A DNA stretch of 55,092 nucleotides from Planctomycetota bacterium (lineage in GTDB: Bacteria > Planctomycetota > Phycisphaerae > Sedimentisphaerales > UBA12454): the NCBI GenBank assembly GCA_018828825.1, contig JAHJUV010000090.1:1-55092 (forward strand), written 5' to 3'. Below the pieces are notes generated by a model. The model had not been told where the DNA came from. It made no database searches and saw only the letters and a list, made by a program, of their open reading frames with translations. The translations under genes were made by a program, and so were the position numbers. Shown piece after piece: positions 1 through 8,453 of this stretch (position 1 is its first letter; each line of letters starts with the position of its first letter).

Positions 1-34
1 CTAACAATGATTATCCAGTTTTATATGCCTTTTA

Positions 35-49
35 CCCGCCTCTGGCGGG
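35..49. repeat. Short GC hairpin near the left edge
   Basis: A 6-bp perfect stem (CCCGCC / GGCGGG) with a 3-nt loop lies in otherwise AT-rich DNA. The rest of positions 1-243 holds no gene that I can see. A similar GC hairpin recurs after prfB (about 54365-54385), so this is probably one of the scattered REP-like hairpins of this genome rather than a terminator: no T-run follows it. Confidence 0.4.
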
Positions 50-243
50 CTGACGTACGGTATAAAACAGGAGACGTAGCAGTATAACAAGTTTCCGTTG
101 CTTCATCAAAATTCTATCTCTTTTTCTTTTCAAACTCAACGATAAAAAACAGCTTTTAATTGCCTTTTACGCTGGTTAGAGGTAGAATATAAAAATATGG
201 GAAAAAGAGGAAAATATGCAACTGTTGGTAATGAGGAATTTAT

Positions 244-678
244 ATGGTAAAGATAGTGGTTTATGTTCTGGCAATCATTGATATAGCGATACTTGGCAAT
301 ATTGGTTTGTTATTACTTTTGCCCTTTTATAAACAAATAGCGAAAGTAAAGCCTTTAATGCAAATAGGTTGTTTCTTGGTTGCTGTTTTTTCTAATGTTT
401 TTGCTGTTTATGTCTTTGTTTGGCTTTGTGGCAAGCTCGATGTATTGCCAACATTAGGGATGCTAATTATTCCATATCTACTTACCATAGCAAAAGACTT
501 CAAAAGAATAAAAAGAGCCAAAAGTGGCATTAGAATGGCTGAGATTTCTCTTCAAGAAACAGGAGAAATACATTATGGCAGTCAAAAATTCTTATCTTTT
601 CTTATTCTCAACGAATATGTATATCTAGTCGGTGATATTTTGGGTTTATCACTTGGCGTGGTTTTCTTTTTGCGATAA
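244..678 (+). CDS. Small hypothetical membrane protein
   Basis: This 144-residue protein is not recognised. It reads as an integral membrane protein: hydrophobic segments lie at about residues 4-27, 38-60, 69-83 and 127-143, with a short basic cytoplasmic-type stretch (KDFKRIKRAKSG, about 85-96) between the third and fourth. The start is supported by a GAGGA ribosome binding site 6-7 bases upstream. The gene is visibly more AT-rich than the isoprenoid genes that follow, and it is flanked on both sides by repeat debris, which fits a recently acquired or poorly conserved gene. No function can be assigned. Confidence 0.55.
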   Translation: MVKIVVYVLAIIDIAILGNIGLLLLLPFYKQIAKVKPLMQIGCFLVAVFSNVFAVYVFVWLCGKLDVLPTLGMLIIPYLLTIAKDFKRIKRAKSGIRMAEISLQETGEIHYGSQKFLSFLILNEYVYLVGDILGLSLGVVFFLR

Positions 679-899
679 AGAATAAGCAAAACAATAAATA
701 AAAAATATATCCGTGCAATCCGCGTAATCCGTGGTTAAAATTTTTATCTCTAGAATAAAAAACCAAAGCCAAATCCCTAAAAATTTCTCCGCCTCCGGCG
801 GTTCCACAGCTTTTCACTTTTAACTATTCACTACCAACCAGCAACTATCAACTAATTTCCCCTTTTAATAGCCCTAAATTACGGTTAAAATACTCGCCT

Positions 900-935
900 A
901 TGAACATCAAAGGCAAAACCGCAATTATCACCGGT
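900..935 (+). pseudogene. Truncated start of a short-chain dehydrogenase
   Basis: From the ATG at 900 the translation is MNIKGKTAIITG, the classic N-terminal strand and start of the TGxxxGxG cofactor loop of a short-chain dehydrogenase/reductase. After the TG dipeptide the similarity stops and the frame runs into unrelated residues and a TAA 17-18 codons later. I read it as the 5' stub of a deleted gene. A twelve-residue match can arise by chance, so confidence is limited. Confidence 0.35.
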
Positions 936-1032
936 CTCCCAAATCTATATCATTTACAACGAAAGTTGTACTATATCCTGCCCTTGTAACAGCAACATAT
1001 AGTTTGGACTTATCCCCAACTTTTGATGTATA
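928..1032 (-). pseudogene. Remnant of a UvrD-like helicase C-terminus
   Basis: The minus strand reads KSKLYVAVTRAGYSTTFVV followed by about ten residues and a stop. The VAVTRA core matches motif VI of UvrD/RecB-type superfamily I helicases (usual form VALTRA), which lies near the C-terminus of such proteins. The frame is closed by a stop just upstream, so only about 35 codons remain. It is a decayed 3' end, in the opposite orientation to ispA. Confidence 0.4.
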
Positions 1033-1118
1033 TTATTTCACTGTATCCAAACCTTAAAGGGCGATATAATAATGAATTCACGGAAAAACGCCATAATAAG
1101 ACGGCAGATAGATTTAAG

Positions 1119-2045
1119 ATGCAAAAAGTCGATATAAAAAAGGCACTTGCCGAAAAAGCAGACGCTGTAAACGGCAAAATCAAGGCTTTACTTGAGCAAT
1201 GGACAGGCATTCCGACCAAGCTTGCCGATGCGATTGATTATGTACTTGCTGCGCCGGGCAAAAGGGTAAGGGCTGCGATTGTATTGTGGTGCTGCGAGCT
1301 TGTCGGGGGCAGGCCCGCCGCCCCGCTTCGCGTGAAACGCGGGGGCAGGGAAAATGACGATGCTCTGAACGCGGCGGCGGCGATAGAGATGGTGCATACT
1401 TATTCGCTGGTGCACGATGATTTGCCGGCGATGGACGATGACGATTTTCGCAGGGGCAGGCCGAGTTGTCATAAGGCCTTCGATGAGGCGACAGCTGTTT
1501 TGACAGGCGATGCGCTTTTGACGATGGCCTTTGAAATTATCGCGGCCAAAACAAGCGGCGCCAAAAAAGCGGTTGAGATGATGAAAGTTCTGGCCGAGGC
1601 CGCCGGTCCTGCTGGTATGATAGCAGGGCAGGTCAACGACCTTGCGGCGCAGAACAACGGCAGCAGCTTCGAAGAGCTGCACGATATTCATATCAATAAA
1701 ACCGCCAAGATGTTTCGTGCCTCGGCGATGCTCGGAGCGATAGCCGCTGATGCCGATGAAAAACAAAAAGAAACTCTTGCTTCGTTCGGCCTTACGCTGG
1801 GTCTTGGTTTCCAGGTGGCTGATGATATAATCGATGTAAGCTCGACCAGCCGGCAACTCGGCAAAACTGCCGGCAAAGACGCAAAACAGGGCAAATTGAC
1901 GTATCCGGCGATTTTCGGTCTTAAAAAATCTCGGGAGAACGCCGAACAAATCGCTCATAAAGCCGTGGATATCCTTGAGCCGTTTGGTGATAAGGCCGCG
2001 GTATTAAAAGAACTTGCTTTATCACTTGTTAACAGGACAAAATAA
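1119..2045 (+). CDS. ispA: Farnesyl/geranyl diphosphate synthase, IspA family
   Basis: This polyprenyl synthetase condenses isopentenyl diphosphate with allylic diphosphates to make C15 or C20 precursors. The start chosen at 1119 gives 308 residues, the usual size; an upstream in-frame ATG would only add an unlikely 32-residue basic leader. The first aspartate-rich motif is DDLPAMD (residues 100-106) followed by RRGRPSCH, and the second is DDIID (235-239). Between ELVGG and DALNAAAA sits an extra segment (about 65-79, RPAAPLRVKRGGREN) not expected in the family; it is encoded by a palindromic repeat. It stands four bases ahead of dxs, the first enzyme of the same isoprenoid route, so the pair is probably an operon. 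Confidence 0.93.
   Translation: MQKVDIKKALAEKADAVNGKIKALLEQWTGIPTKLADAIDYVLAAPGKRVRAAIVLWCCELVGGRPAAPLRVKRGGRENDDALNAAAAIEMVHTYSLVHDDLPAMDDDDFRRGRPSCHKAFDEATAVLTGDALLTMAFEIIAAKTSGAKKAVEMMKVLAEAAGPAGMIAGQVNDLAAQNNGSSFEELHDIHINKTAKMFRASAMLGAIAADADEKQKETLASFGLTLGLGFQVADDIIDVSSTSRQLGKTAGKDAKQGKLTYPAIFGLKKSRENAEQIAHKAVDILEPFGDKAAVLKELALSLVNRTK
1314..1350 (+). repeat. In-frame palindromic repeat inside ispA (copy A)
   Basis: A 37-bp GC-rich block starts CCCGCCGCCCCG and ends ACGCGGGGGCAGGG, with an inner CGCGT/ACGCG stem. The reverse complement of 4989-5028 has the same skeleton: 12 identical bases, then TCGCGT, then ACGCGGGGGC and GGG. It falls exactly where the protein has an extra ~15 residues relative to IspA relatives. 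The reading frame is kept. Confidence 0.75.
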
Positions 2046-2049
2046 AAAA

Positions 2050-3933
2050 ATGCAGTACGAATTGCTTGATAAAATAAATTCACCGAAGGATATTAAAACT
2101 CTCTCAATGTCGCAGTTGAACAAACTTGCGGCTGAGATTCGAGATTTTATTACTCATTGCGTAAGCTGTACGGGAGGTCATCTTGCCAGCAATCTTGGCG
2201 CGATTGAGCTTACGATTGCGATGCATTATGTATTTGATTTCAGCACGGACAAACTTCTTTGGGACGTTGGTCATCAGTGTTATGCCCATAAAATCCTGAC
2301 CGGAAGAAGAGAGCTTTTTAAAAAGTTAAGGCAGAAAGACGGCATAAGCGGTTTTCCATCGCCGGCCGAGAGCGAATACGACCAGTTTACCGTAGGTCAC
2401 GCCGGGACGGCGATACCGACAGCAATAGGGCTTGCTCTTGCCGCTGAGAAAATCAAAACAGCAGAAAAGATAGTCGCCTTTGTCGGCGATGCGAGCATTG
2501 TCAACGGTTTGAGCTTCGAGGCTTTGAATAATATGGGGCTTGTCAAGAGACAGCTTCTTGTTGTGCTTAACGATAATTCGATGGCAATCGATGTTTCGCA
2601 GGGGGCCATCGCTCAATTTCTTTCGAAAGTAAGACTCAGCCACACATACGAGGATTTGCGGAAGAGAACGAACAGAATCCTCGAACATTTGCCCCTTGTC
2701 GGCAGAAAAATGGAAGGTGCGCTGGAATCGTTCAAGCGGACTCTTCGTATGGCGATAACGCCGAACAGGCTTTTTGAAAGTCTTAATATTCCTTATTTCG
2801 GTCCGGTTGACGGCCACGACATAAATTCACTTGTTCAGATTTTCAAGGCGATGTCGAATCTTGACAGGCCTGCTGTTTTGCACGTTTATACGAAGAAAGG
2901 TAAGGGATTCAGCCCGGCCGATGACGACCCGACCAGATTTCACTCTACGGGGCCATTCAAAATCAACGGCGAACTCGAATCGGAAAAACCCACAGGCAAA
3001 AGTTTTACGGCCGCTTTTTCCGATGCGATTGTGAAACTTGCCGGAGAAAATGACGAAATAATCGCGATTACCGCGGCGATGTCGGACGGCACAGGACTAA
3101 CAAAATTCAAGCAGCAATTCACATCCCGCTATTATGACGTCGGCATAGCCGAGTCGGTGGCGGTGGATATCGCAGCGGGGCAGGCGAAGATGGGACTTAA
3201 ACCTTTTGTGTGTATTTATTCGACGTTTCTCCAGAGATGTTTCGACCAGATATTCCAGGAAGTCGCATTGCAGAATCTTCCGGTCGTATTCTGTATTGAC
3301 AGGGCAGGGCTGGTCGGCGCCGACGGTCCTACTCATCATGGGCTTATGGATATAGGCTTTTTGCGGATGATGCCGAATATGATACTTATCGCGCCGGCCA
3401 ACGGTGTGGAGCTTGAACTTGCGATGCGTTTTGCCGCTGAATCGCAGGGTCCGGTGGCGATAAGATATCCGAAAGAAGAGGTTGACGACAGTATCTGCCC
3501 CGAAGTTTTTTCGCAGCCTTTCGAGCTTGGCAGGAGCGTAACTGTAAAAAATGGAAAAGGTAAAATAGCTGTTATAGCTTATGGCAGTATCGTAAATGAG
3601 GCTTTAAAGGCGGCCCAAAGCCTTAAAGCCGATAATGTCGATATAACCGTTATAAACGCCAGATTCGCTAAACCGCTGGATGAAAAAATTATTTCGTTAT
3701 TAAGGGCCGATAATAGTATAATAACTGTCGAAGATCATTCTGCGGCAGGTGGTTTTGGTTCAGCGGTCCTTGAAGCAGCGGCCGCTGCAGGAGCAGACAC
3801 CGCAAAAATCAGGATACTTGGCGTAGGCGATAAATTTGTACAGCCCGACAAAAGAGCTGCCCAGATTGCCGGTTTAGGAATCGGAGTTGACGGTATCGCC
3901 GGTGCTGTAAAAGAGATTGTGGAGGCGCATTAA
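2050..3933 (+). CDS. dxs: 1-Deoxy-D-xylulose-5-phosphate synthase
   Basis: Dxs joins pyruvate and glyceraldehyde 3-phosphate to give DXP, the entry step of the MEP isoprenoid pathway, using thiamine diphosphate. At 627 residues it has the normal length. Visible marks are HCVSCTGGHLASNLGAIEL near the N-terminus, DVGHQCYAHKILTGR, the thiamine-binding GDASIVNGLSFEALN, and in the second half DRAGLVGADGPTHHG and the transketolase C-terminal domain. The ATG at 2050 is preferred over one at 2014 because the extra residues overlap the end of ispA. It ends just inside the region upstream of nadK. Confidence 0.96.
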   Translation: MQYELLDKINSPKDIKTLSMSQLNKLAAEIRDFITHCVSCTGGHLASNLGAIELTIAMHYVFDFSTDKLLWDVGHQCYAHKILTGRRELFKKLRQKDGISGFPSPAESEYDQFTVGHAGTAIPTAIGLALAAEKIKTAEKIVAFVGDASIVNGLSFEALNNMGLVKRQLLVVLNDNSMAIDVSQGAIAQFLSKVRLSHTYEDLRKRTNRILEHLPLVGRKMEGALESFKRTLRMAITPNRLFESLNIPYFGPVDGHDINSLVQIFKAMSNLDRPAVLHVYTKKGKGFSPADDDPTRFHSTGPFKINGELESEKPTGKSFTAAFSDAIVKLAGENDEIIAITAAMSDGTGLTKFKQQFTSRYYDVGIAESVAVDIAAGQAKMGLKPFVCIYSTFLQRCFDQIFQEVALQNLPVVFCIDRAGLVGADGPTHHGLMDIGFLRMMPNMILIAPANGVELELAMRFAAESQGPVAIRYPKEEVDDSICPEVFSQPFELGRSVTVKNGKGKIAVIAYGSIVNEALKAAQSLKADNVDITVINARFAKPLDEKIISLLRADNSIITVEDHSAAGGFGSAVLEAAAAAGADTAKIRILGVGDKFVQPDKRAAQIAGLGIGVDGIAGAVKEIVEAH

Positions 3934-3949
3934 ATTCCGGGGAAAGACG

Positions 3950-4813
3950 ATGGCAAAAGCAGGCCAAAAACCGAAGCTGATAATTTTTGGCGATGCCCGG
4001 CGTGATTTTGTAGCCGAGGCTATAGACGATTTTACGAAATTTGCGACCGGCAGGGCACAGATACTCGCCAACTGCTTTCGCGGAGACTGTATTGATGATG
4101 TTGCCAAAGAGGCTGATTTTGCAGTTGTTTTCGGCGGAGACGGCACGATTCTTTCAGCGGCTCGGGATTTGAGCGAAATTAATGTACCTGTTATCGGGGT
4201 CAATGTCGGCAGGCTCGGATTTCTGGCCGAGTTCAGTCTTGACCAGCTTAAGCAGCTTTTCGACAGGGTTACGACCGAAAAAGGGCTGATAGAAAAACGG
4301 ATGATGCTTAAGTGCACTGTTAACGGACAGGGGAAAGAAAAGCTTGTTTCGACCGCGATAAACGATGTCGTTATAAATGCCGGCCCACGTTTCAATATGG
4401 TAGATTTGAAGATAACGGTTCGAGGCCAGAGTCTTGCGGACTGCATAAGCGATGGAATCATTATATCGACGCCGACGGGTTCTACGGCTTATAATCTTTC
4501 CGCCGGCGGGCCGATACTGTCGGCCAATCTTTCGGCGATAGTGATTACTCCGATATGTCCGCATACGCTGAGTTTCAGGCCGATTGTGATAAACGCCGAC
4601 AGCAAAATTGAAATACATCCGCAGAGAACAAACGAAGGCACAGCCGTAATATTGGACGGACAGATATTCAGCGAACTTAAATGTGAAGATATTATTACAG
4701 TTGAGAAGCATAAAGGCTCGTTTCTCGTGGTGAATAATCCTTTGCTGACCCAATGGGATACGCTTGCGGGCAAAATGAGCTGGGCGCAGAAGCCGCAATA
4801 CAAAAGAAAATAA
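3950..4813 (+). CDS. nadK: NAD kinase
   Basis: This enzyme phosphorylates NAD to NADP using ATP or polyphosphate. The diagnostic GGDGTIL motif is present at about residue 63, followed by NVGRLGFLAEF, a conserved NE-like loop in the form of SDGIIISTPTGSTAY, and SAGGPILSANLSAIVITPICPHTLS. The length is 287 residues, typical for bacteria. The start at 3950 follows a GGGGAAAG ribosome binding site; the longer frame from 3917 would overlap dxs. The gene sits between dxs and a TPR protein on the same strand with only a 3-base gap to the latter, so co-transcription is likely. NADPH is needed by the MEP pathway, which may explain the neighbourhood. Confidence 0.95.
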   Translation: MAKAGQKPKLIIFGDARRDFVAEAIDDFTKFATGRAQILANCFRGDCIDDVAKEADFAVVFGGDGTILSAARDLSEINVPVIGVNVGRLGFLAEFSLDQLKQLFDRVTTEKGLIEKRMMLKCTVNGQGKEKLVSTAINDVVINAGPRFNMVDLKITVRGQSLADCISDGIIISTPTGSTAYNLSAGGPILSANLSAIVITPICPHTLSFRPIVINADSKIEIHPQRTNEGTAVILDGQIFSELKCEDIITVEKHKGSFLVVNNPLLTQWDTLAGKMSWAQKPQYKRK

Positions 4814-4816
4814 TTT

Positions 4817-6469
4817 ATGAAGAAGAGGCAAAAGGTGAAAAGGTATAATTTAAGGATACCTCTAAAAATTCATTTTGGCAGTAGAGCGAATCTTTTTGTC
4901 GCCGGTCTGCGTCAGACAAAAGCCACTTTATCTATTGATAGAGCTGATTTGTCTTCCTTGCCGGCGAGCAAAAATCTTCTACTTGCCGCCCAGCCCCCGC
5001 GTCTCCCGACGCGAGTCGGGGCGGCGGGTCAAAAGCAATTATTAGAGCTACCCTTAATAAATGTATTTTTTGTTATTCAGATTTTTTGTGCGGTTTGTTT
5101 GGCGCTCGAGAGCCCGATAGGCGACCCGACAGTGCCGCCAAGCAGCACCCGAAGCGGGTTAAGAAGGTCTCCGAATCCTGTAGATACCAGCGGCAATCTT
5201 ATAGTTACGGGCAATGTTCGAGGCGGAATGGAGTTTCGTGGCCTTGTGCCTTACCGTTCAGTGACGGAATTTGGCGCCGATGTAGGCAGCAGTGATATAA
5301 GTTCGTTTCTAAGGCGGTCGGCTCCGATAAATATCGGCAGAGGGCAGATTTCGCCGCAGCCGTATTATCTGCCTTCGACTACGGTAAGTTCGATGACCCG
5401 GGGCGGAATGTCAGGGTTGGTTGCTTATCCGTCCATAAGAGAAAATAAGGGCACCGGAGATTTTGCTGTTCCTAAGGTTGTAAAGATACAGGGCGAGGTT
5501 ACTCCACCGGCGGTTTCGCCGCTTTATGAATACAATCTGGCAAGACCTTTGTCATATAAGCCAACCGACCTTGAAAGGGTTGTTGATTACGACCTGCTGC
5601 GCAGCAAAAAACAAAAAGATTTAATTGCCGCTTTGGATAAGGCTGCTAAAGACAAACAGGATACATCGGAACTGACCGAGCAGATTCAGCAGGAAGACGA
5701 AAGTATTCTTTCAGGGCCGAAGCCAATTAAACCGATTGAGCGTTCTTTTGAGCCTGCCGAGCCTGCAAAGCCGGGCCAGATGCGCGAGGAACTTTCAAAG
5801 GTTAAAAGCGTTTATGAGCAGATGCTTGAGGAAGTTAAAACCGGCGAAACTACCAGTGTTGTGGAGAGTGAGCAGGCAAAAACCGAAAAAGAACCCCGGA
5901 TAGGCGAAATTACAGACTCAAACGCCGGCGGAATGCAAAGCGAACTTTCTCAAATAGACAAGGAAACTGCCGAGGCAATTGTAGATATACATAAGACATT
6001 TGCCTCGAAGGTAAATGATAAATTTAATTACTATATGAAATCGGCAGAGGAATTTTTAAAGCAGGGGCAGTATTATCGTGCCGCCGATTCTTATACGCTC
6101 GCGAGCATATACAAACCGCAGGACCCGCTTGCACATGCCGGCAGGGCGCACGCATTGTTTGCAAGCGGCGAGTATATGAGCAGCGCCTATTATCTTGCGA
6201 CGGCTATAAGTATTTTTCCGGAGTATGTAAAATTTAAAATAGACCTTAATGCTATGATACCGGACAAGGACAGGCTCGAAAGCAGGATAGCCGACATTAA
6301 GACATGGATTGACAGGACAGATTCGGCTGAACTTAGTTTTTTGCTTGCATATATTTATTATCAGCTCGGAAATTCAGACCTCGCATTACAAGCGATAAAC
6401 TTTTCAGCTAAAAAGATGCCTGACAGCCAGGCTGTGCAGGTGCTCAAACAAGCGATTGAGAATAAATAG
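4817..6469 (+). CDS. Hypothetical protein with C-terminal TPR-like repeats
   Basis: The 550-residue protein is not recognised by name. A hydrophobic segment resembling a signal peptide or membrane anchor lies at about 78-97, followed by a low-complexity Ser/Gly/Pro-rich region to about 250, a charged Glu/Lys-rich linker with coiled-coil character, and from about 400 a helical domain (YYMKSAEEFLKQGQYYRAA, then AHAGRAHALFASGEYMSSA) typical of tetratricopeptide repeats. Such proteins usually scaffold complexes at the envelope. Odd points: the 77 residues before the hydrophobic segment are unusually long and include a repeat-encoded stretch (57-72), and no convincing ribosome binding site precedes 4817, so the true start is uncertain. 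The stop overlaps the GTG of the next gene (TAGTG). Confidence 0.7.
   Translation: MKKRQKVKRYNLRIPLKIHFGSRANLFVAGLRQTKATLSIDRADLSSLPASKNLLLAAQPPRLPTRVGAAGQKQLLELPLINVFFVIQIFCAVCLALESPIGDPTVPPSSTRSGLRRSPNPVDTSGNLIVTGNVRGGMEFRGLVPYRSVTEFGADVGSSDISSFLRRSAPINIGRGQISPQPYYLPSTTVSSMTRGGMSGLVAYPSIRENKGTGDFAVPKVVKIQGEVTPPAVSPLYEYNLARPLSYKPTDLERVVDYDLLRSKKQKDLIAALDKAAKDKQDTSELTEQIQQEDESILSGPKPIKPIERSFEPAEPAKPGQMREELSKVKSVYEQMLEEVKTGETTSVVESEQAKTEKEPRIGEITDSNAGGMQSELSQIDKETAEAIVDIHKTFASKVNDKFNYYMKSAEEFLKQGQYYRAADSYTLASIYKPQDPLAHAGRAHALFASGEYMSSAYYLATAISIFPEYVKFKIDLNAMIPDKDRLESRIADIKTWIDRTDSAELSFLLAYIYYQLGNSDLALQAINFSAKKMPDSQAVQVLKQAIENK
4989..5028 (-). repeat. In-frame palindromic repeat in the TPR gene (copy B, inverted)
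   Basis: Read on the minus strand, this 40-bp block starts CCCGCCGCCCCGACTCGCGT and ends ACGCGGGGGCTGGG, nearly the same as the repeat inside ispA but in the opposite orientation. It contributes residues 57-72 (AAQPPRLPTRVGAAGQ) just before the hydrophobic segment of the TPR protein and keeps the frame open. Confidence 0.75.
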
Positions 6470-8445
6470 TGGCGGTGTGTGCTGAATTGGGTGAAGACTT
6501 TGGCATAGAAGAGATTTTTGGCCCCGGCGGCAGATTCGCGTGTTGTTTTGCCGATTATGAAGACAGGCCCCAGCAGCGGCAGATGGCCGATGCTGTTCAG
6601 GATGCGTTAAAAAAACATTATCACCTTGCTGTTGAAGCAGGTACAGGCCTCGGCAAAAGTTTTGCATATCTTATAGGGGCGATTCAAGCGGCCAGACAGC
6701 AGAAATGCAAAGTCCTTATCAGCACTTATACAATCACTCTTCAGGAACAACTGATAAATAAGGATATTCCATTCCTTGCAAAGGCGCTTGGCGGGTGTTT
6801 TCAGGCGGCTCTTGCGCGTGGGCGTAATAATTTCGTATGTTTGAGGAGGCTCGAATTTGCGAGAAGAAAACAGCAGGGTCTTTTCGATTCGGCCGCCGAT
6901 GAACTTTTGCGTTTGAACGCCTGGGCTTCGCAAAGCAAAGAAGGATTATTTAGCGAACTTGGGTTTGTTCCTTCGATGCAGCTCCTCAACGCGGTAAAAA
7001 GCGAGCACGGCAACTGCAGGGGGAGAAAATGCGGGCATTTTAACAAGTGTTTCTATTGGAAAAGCCGACGAAGACTTCAGACTGCTGATATTATTGTGGC
7101 AAATCACGCCCTTTTGTTCAGCGACCTTGTATTAAGACAGGAGAAGACCTCAATTTTGCCCGATTACAAATTCGTGATAATAGACGAAGCGCACAATATT
7201 GAAAATGTGGCGCAGGAGCATTTCGGACTCGATATAAGCCAGTGGCGGGTAAATTTTCTGCTGCACAGTCTTTACAATTCGAGGACGAAAAAAGGCTTTC
7301 TTGCCAACACGGGCTATACGCAGGCAATTGAGCTCGTAAAATTGTGCGAAAAAGCGGCAGAAAACTTTTTCAGTCTTGTGCTGCAATGGCGGCAAACCTG
7401 CGGCGGCAACGGCAGGGTCAGGGAAAAATTTGTAGAGGATATTATAACCGAACCGTTAAAGAAACTCCGGCTTGCTCTTGCGGTGCCTGCGAAACAAGCC
7501 GGCGATGACGATGAACGGTTTGAATTTCTGCGTTTTGCCGATTTGCTGAGGATTTTGCAGGCTGATTTACAGGATTTTCTTGCCTGCTCGAATGAGGCAA
7601 ATGTGTACTGGATTGAGGTTTCGGATAAATCCAAAAGAAAGGCGGTGTCGCTGCGAAGCGCACCGATAAATCCTGCCGTGAATATAAAGCAGTGTCTTTT
7701 TGACAGGTTCGAATCCGTTATACTCACAAGCGCTACGCTGTGCTGCAATAACGAGGGTGACGAAAGCGGTTTTGAATTCTTTGCCCAGCGAATCGGACTT
7801 GAGAAGTTTAAGCCTTTGCGGCTCGGCTCTCCTTTCGACTATCAAAGGCAGGTTACAATGTATATTGAACCTGATATGCCTGAACCTGACAATGCGGCTT
7901 TTATGCAGACGGCGGCCGAGAAGATAAAAAAATATGTGAAACTGACGGGCGGCAGGGCATTTGTACTTTTTACCAGTTACAAGATGCTTGAAACAATTGC
8001 CAATATGCTTTCGGACTGGTTCAGCGAAAATAATATCGAGATGCTTGTGCATGGCGGCCCGGTCAACAGGTCGGAACTTTTGAGACAGTTTAAAATGGAC
8101 AGAGGCAGCGTGCTGTTCGGTACGGACAGTTTCTGGCAGGGGGTGGACGTGCCGGGCCAGGCCCTGAGCAATGTCATAATTGTGAAATTGCCTTTTGCCG
8201 TACCTTCTCATCCGCTTATTGAGGGAAGAATCGAACATATAAGGGCACAGGGGCACAATCCATTTTTCAAGTATCAGCTTCCGCAGGCAGTTATAAAATT
8301 CAAACAGGGTTTCGGCAGGCTGATACGCAGCAAAAGCGACACGGGAATAATAGTGGTGCTTGACAGCAGGATTATCCGGAAAAGCTACGGCAAAGAATTC
8401 CTGACGGCGATAGAAGAATGCAGGGTGGAAATCGCGGCAGATTAA
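6469..8445 (+). CDS. dinG: DinG/XPD-family ATP-dependent DNA helicase
   Basis: This 658-residue protein belongs to the superfamily 2 iron-sulfur helicases that unwind DNA 5' to 3' in repair and in replication-fork or R-loop clearance. Walker A is EAGTGLGKS (about 56-64). The Walker B box is DEAHNIE (about 239-245), and VILTSATL and the late motif QGFGRLIRSKSD mark the second RecA domain. Four cysteines likely to hold the 4Fe-4S cluster sit between motif I and the DEAH box (FVCLRRLEF, then NCRGRKCGHFNKC). The start is a GTG that shares its G with the stop of the TPR gene, indicating translational coupling. No nuclease domain is seen, so it is DinG-like rather than the Gram-positive exonuclease fusion. 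Confidence 0.9.
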   Translation: MAVCAELGEDFGIEEIFGPGGRFACCFADYEDRPQQRQMADAVQDALKKHYHLAVEAGTGLGKSFAYLIGAIQAARQQKCKVLISTYTITLQEQLINKDIPFLAKALGGCFQAALARGRNNFVCLRRLEFARRKQQGLFDSAADELLRLNAWASQSKEGLFSELGFVPSMQLLNAVKSEHGNCRGRKCGHFNKCFYWKSRRRLQTADIIVANHALLFSDLVLRQEKTSILPDYKFVIIDEAHNIENVAQEHFGLDISQWRVNFLLHSLYNSRTKKGFLANTGYTQAIELVKLCEKAAENFFSLVLQWRQTCGGNGRVREKFVEDIITEPLKKLRLALAVPAKQAGDDDERFEFLRFADLLRILQADLQDFLACSNEANVYWIEVSDKSKRKAVSLRSAPINPAVNIKQCLFDRFESVILTSATLCCNNEGDESGFEFFAQRIGLEKFKPLRLGSPFDYQRQVTMYIEPDMPEPDNAAFMQTAAEKIKKYVKLTGGRAFVLFTSYKMLETIANMLSDWFSENNIEMLVHGGPVNRSELLRQFKMDRGSVLFGTDSFWQGVDVPGQALSNVIIVKLPFAVPSHPLIEGRIEHIRAQGHNPFFKYQLPQAVIKFKQGFGRLIRSKSDTGIIVVLDSRIIRKSYGKEFLTAIEECRVEIAAD

Positions 8446-8453
8446 AGGGAAAT

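Larger units (their letters stand above)
679..1118. other. Gene-poor patchwork of repeats and gene remnants
   Basis: About 440 bases contain no intact gene. Readable pieces are a run at about 711-735 with two overlapping copies of AATCCG (a degenerate tandem), a CCGCC/GGCGG hairpin at 789-801, a stub that looks like the start of a short-chain dehydrogenase (900-935), and a minus-strand fragment resembling motif VI of a superfamily I helicase (928-1032). The two stubs meet or overlap, so the segment looks like an old junction of broken genes. Confidence 0.5.

Noticed and set aside
1188..1958. 256-codon antisense frame over ispA
   Set aside because: It is opposite a well-supported gene, has no motif, and a high His/Arg content typical of antisense reads.
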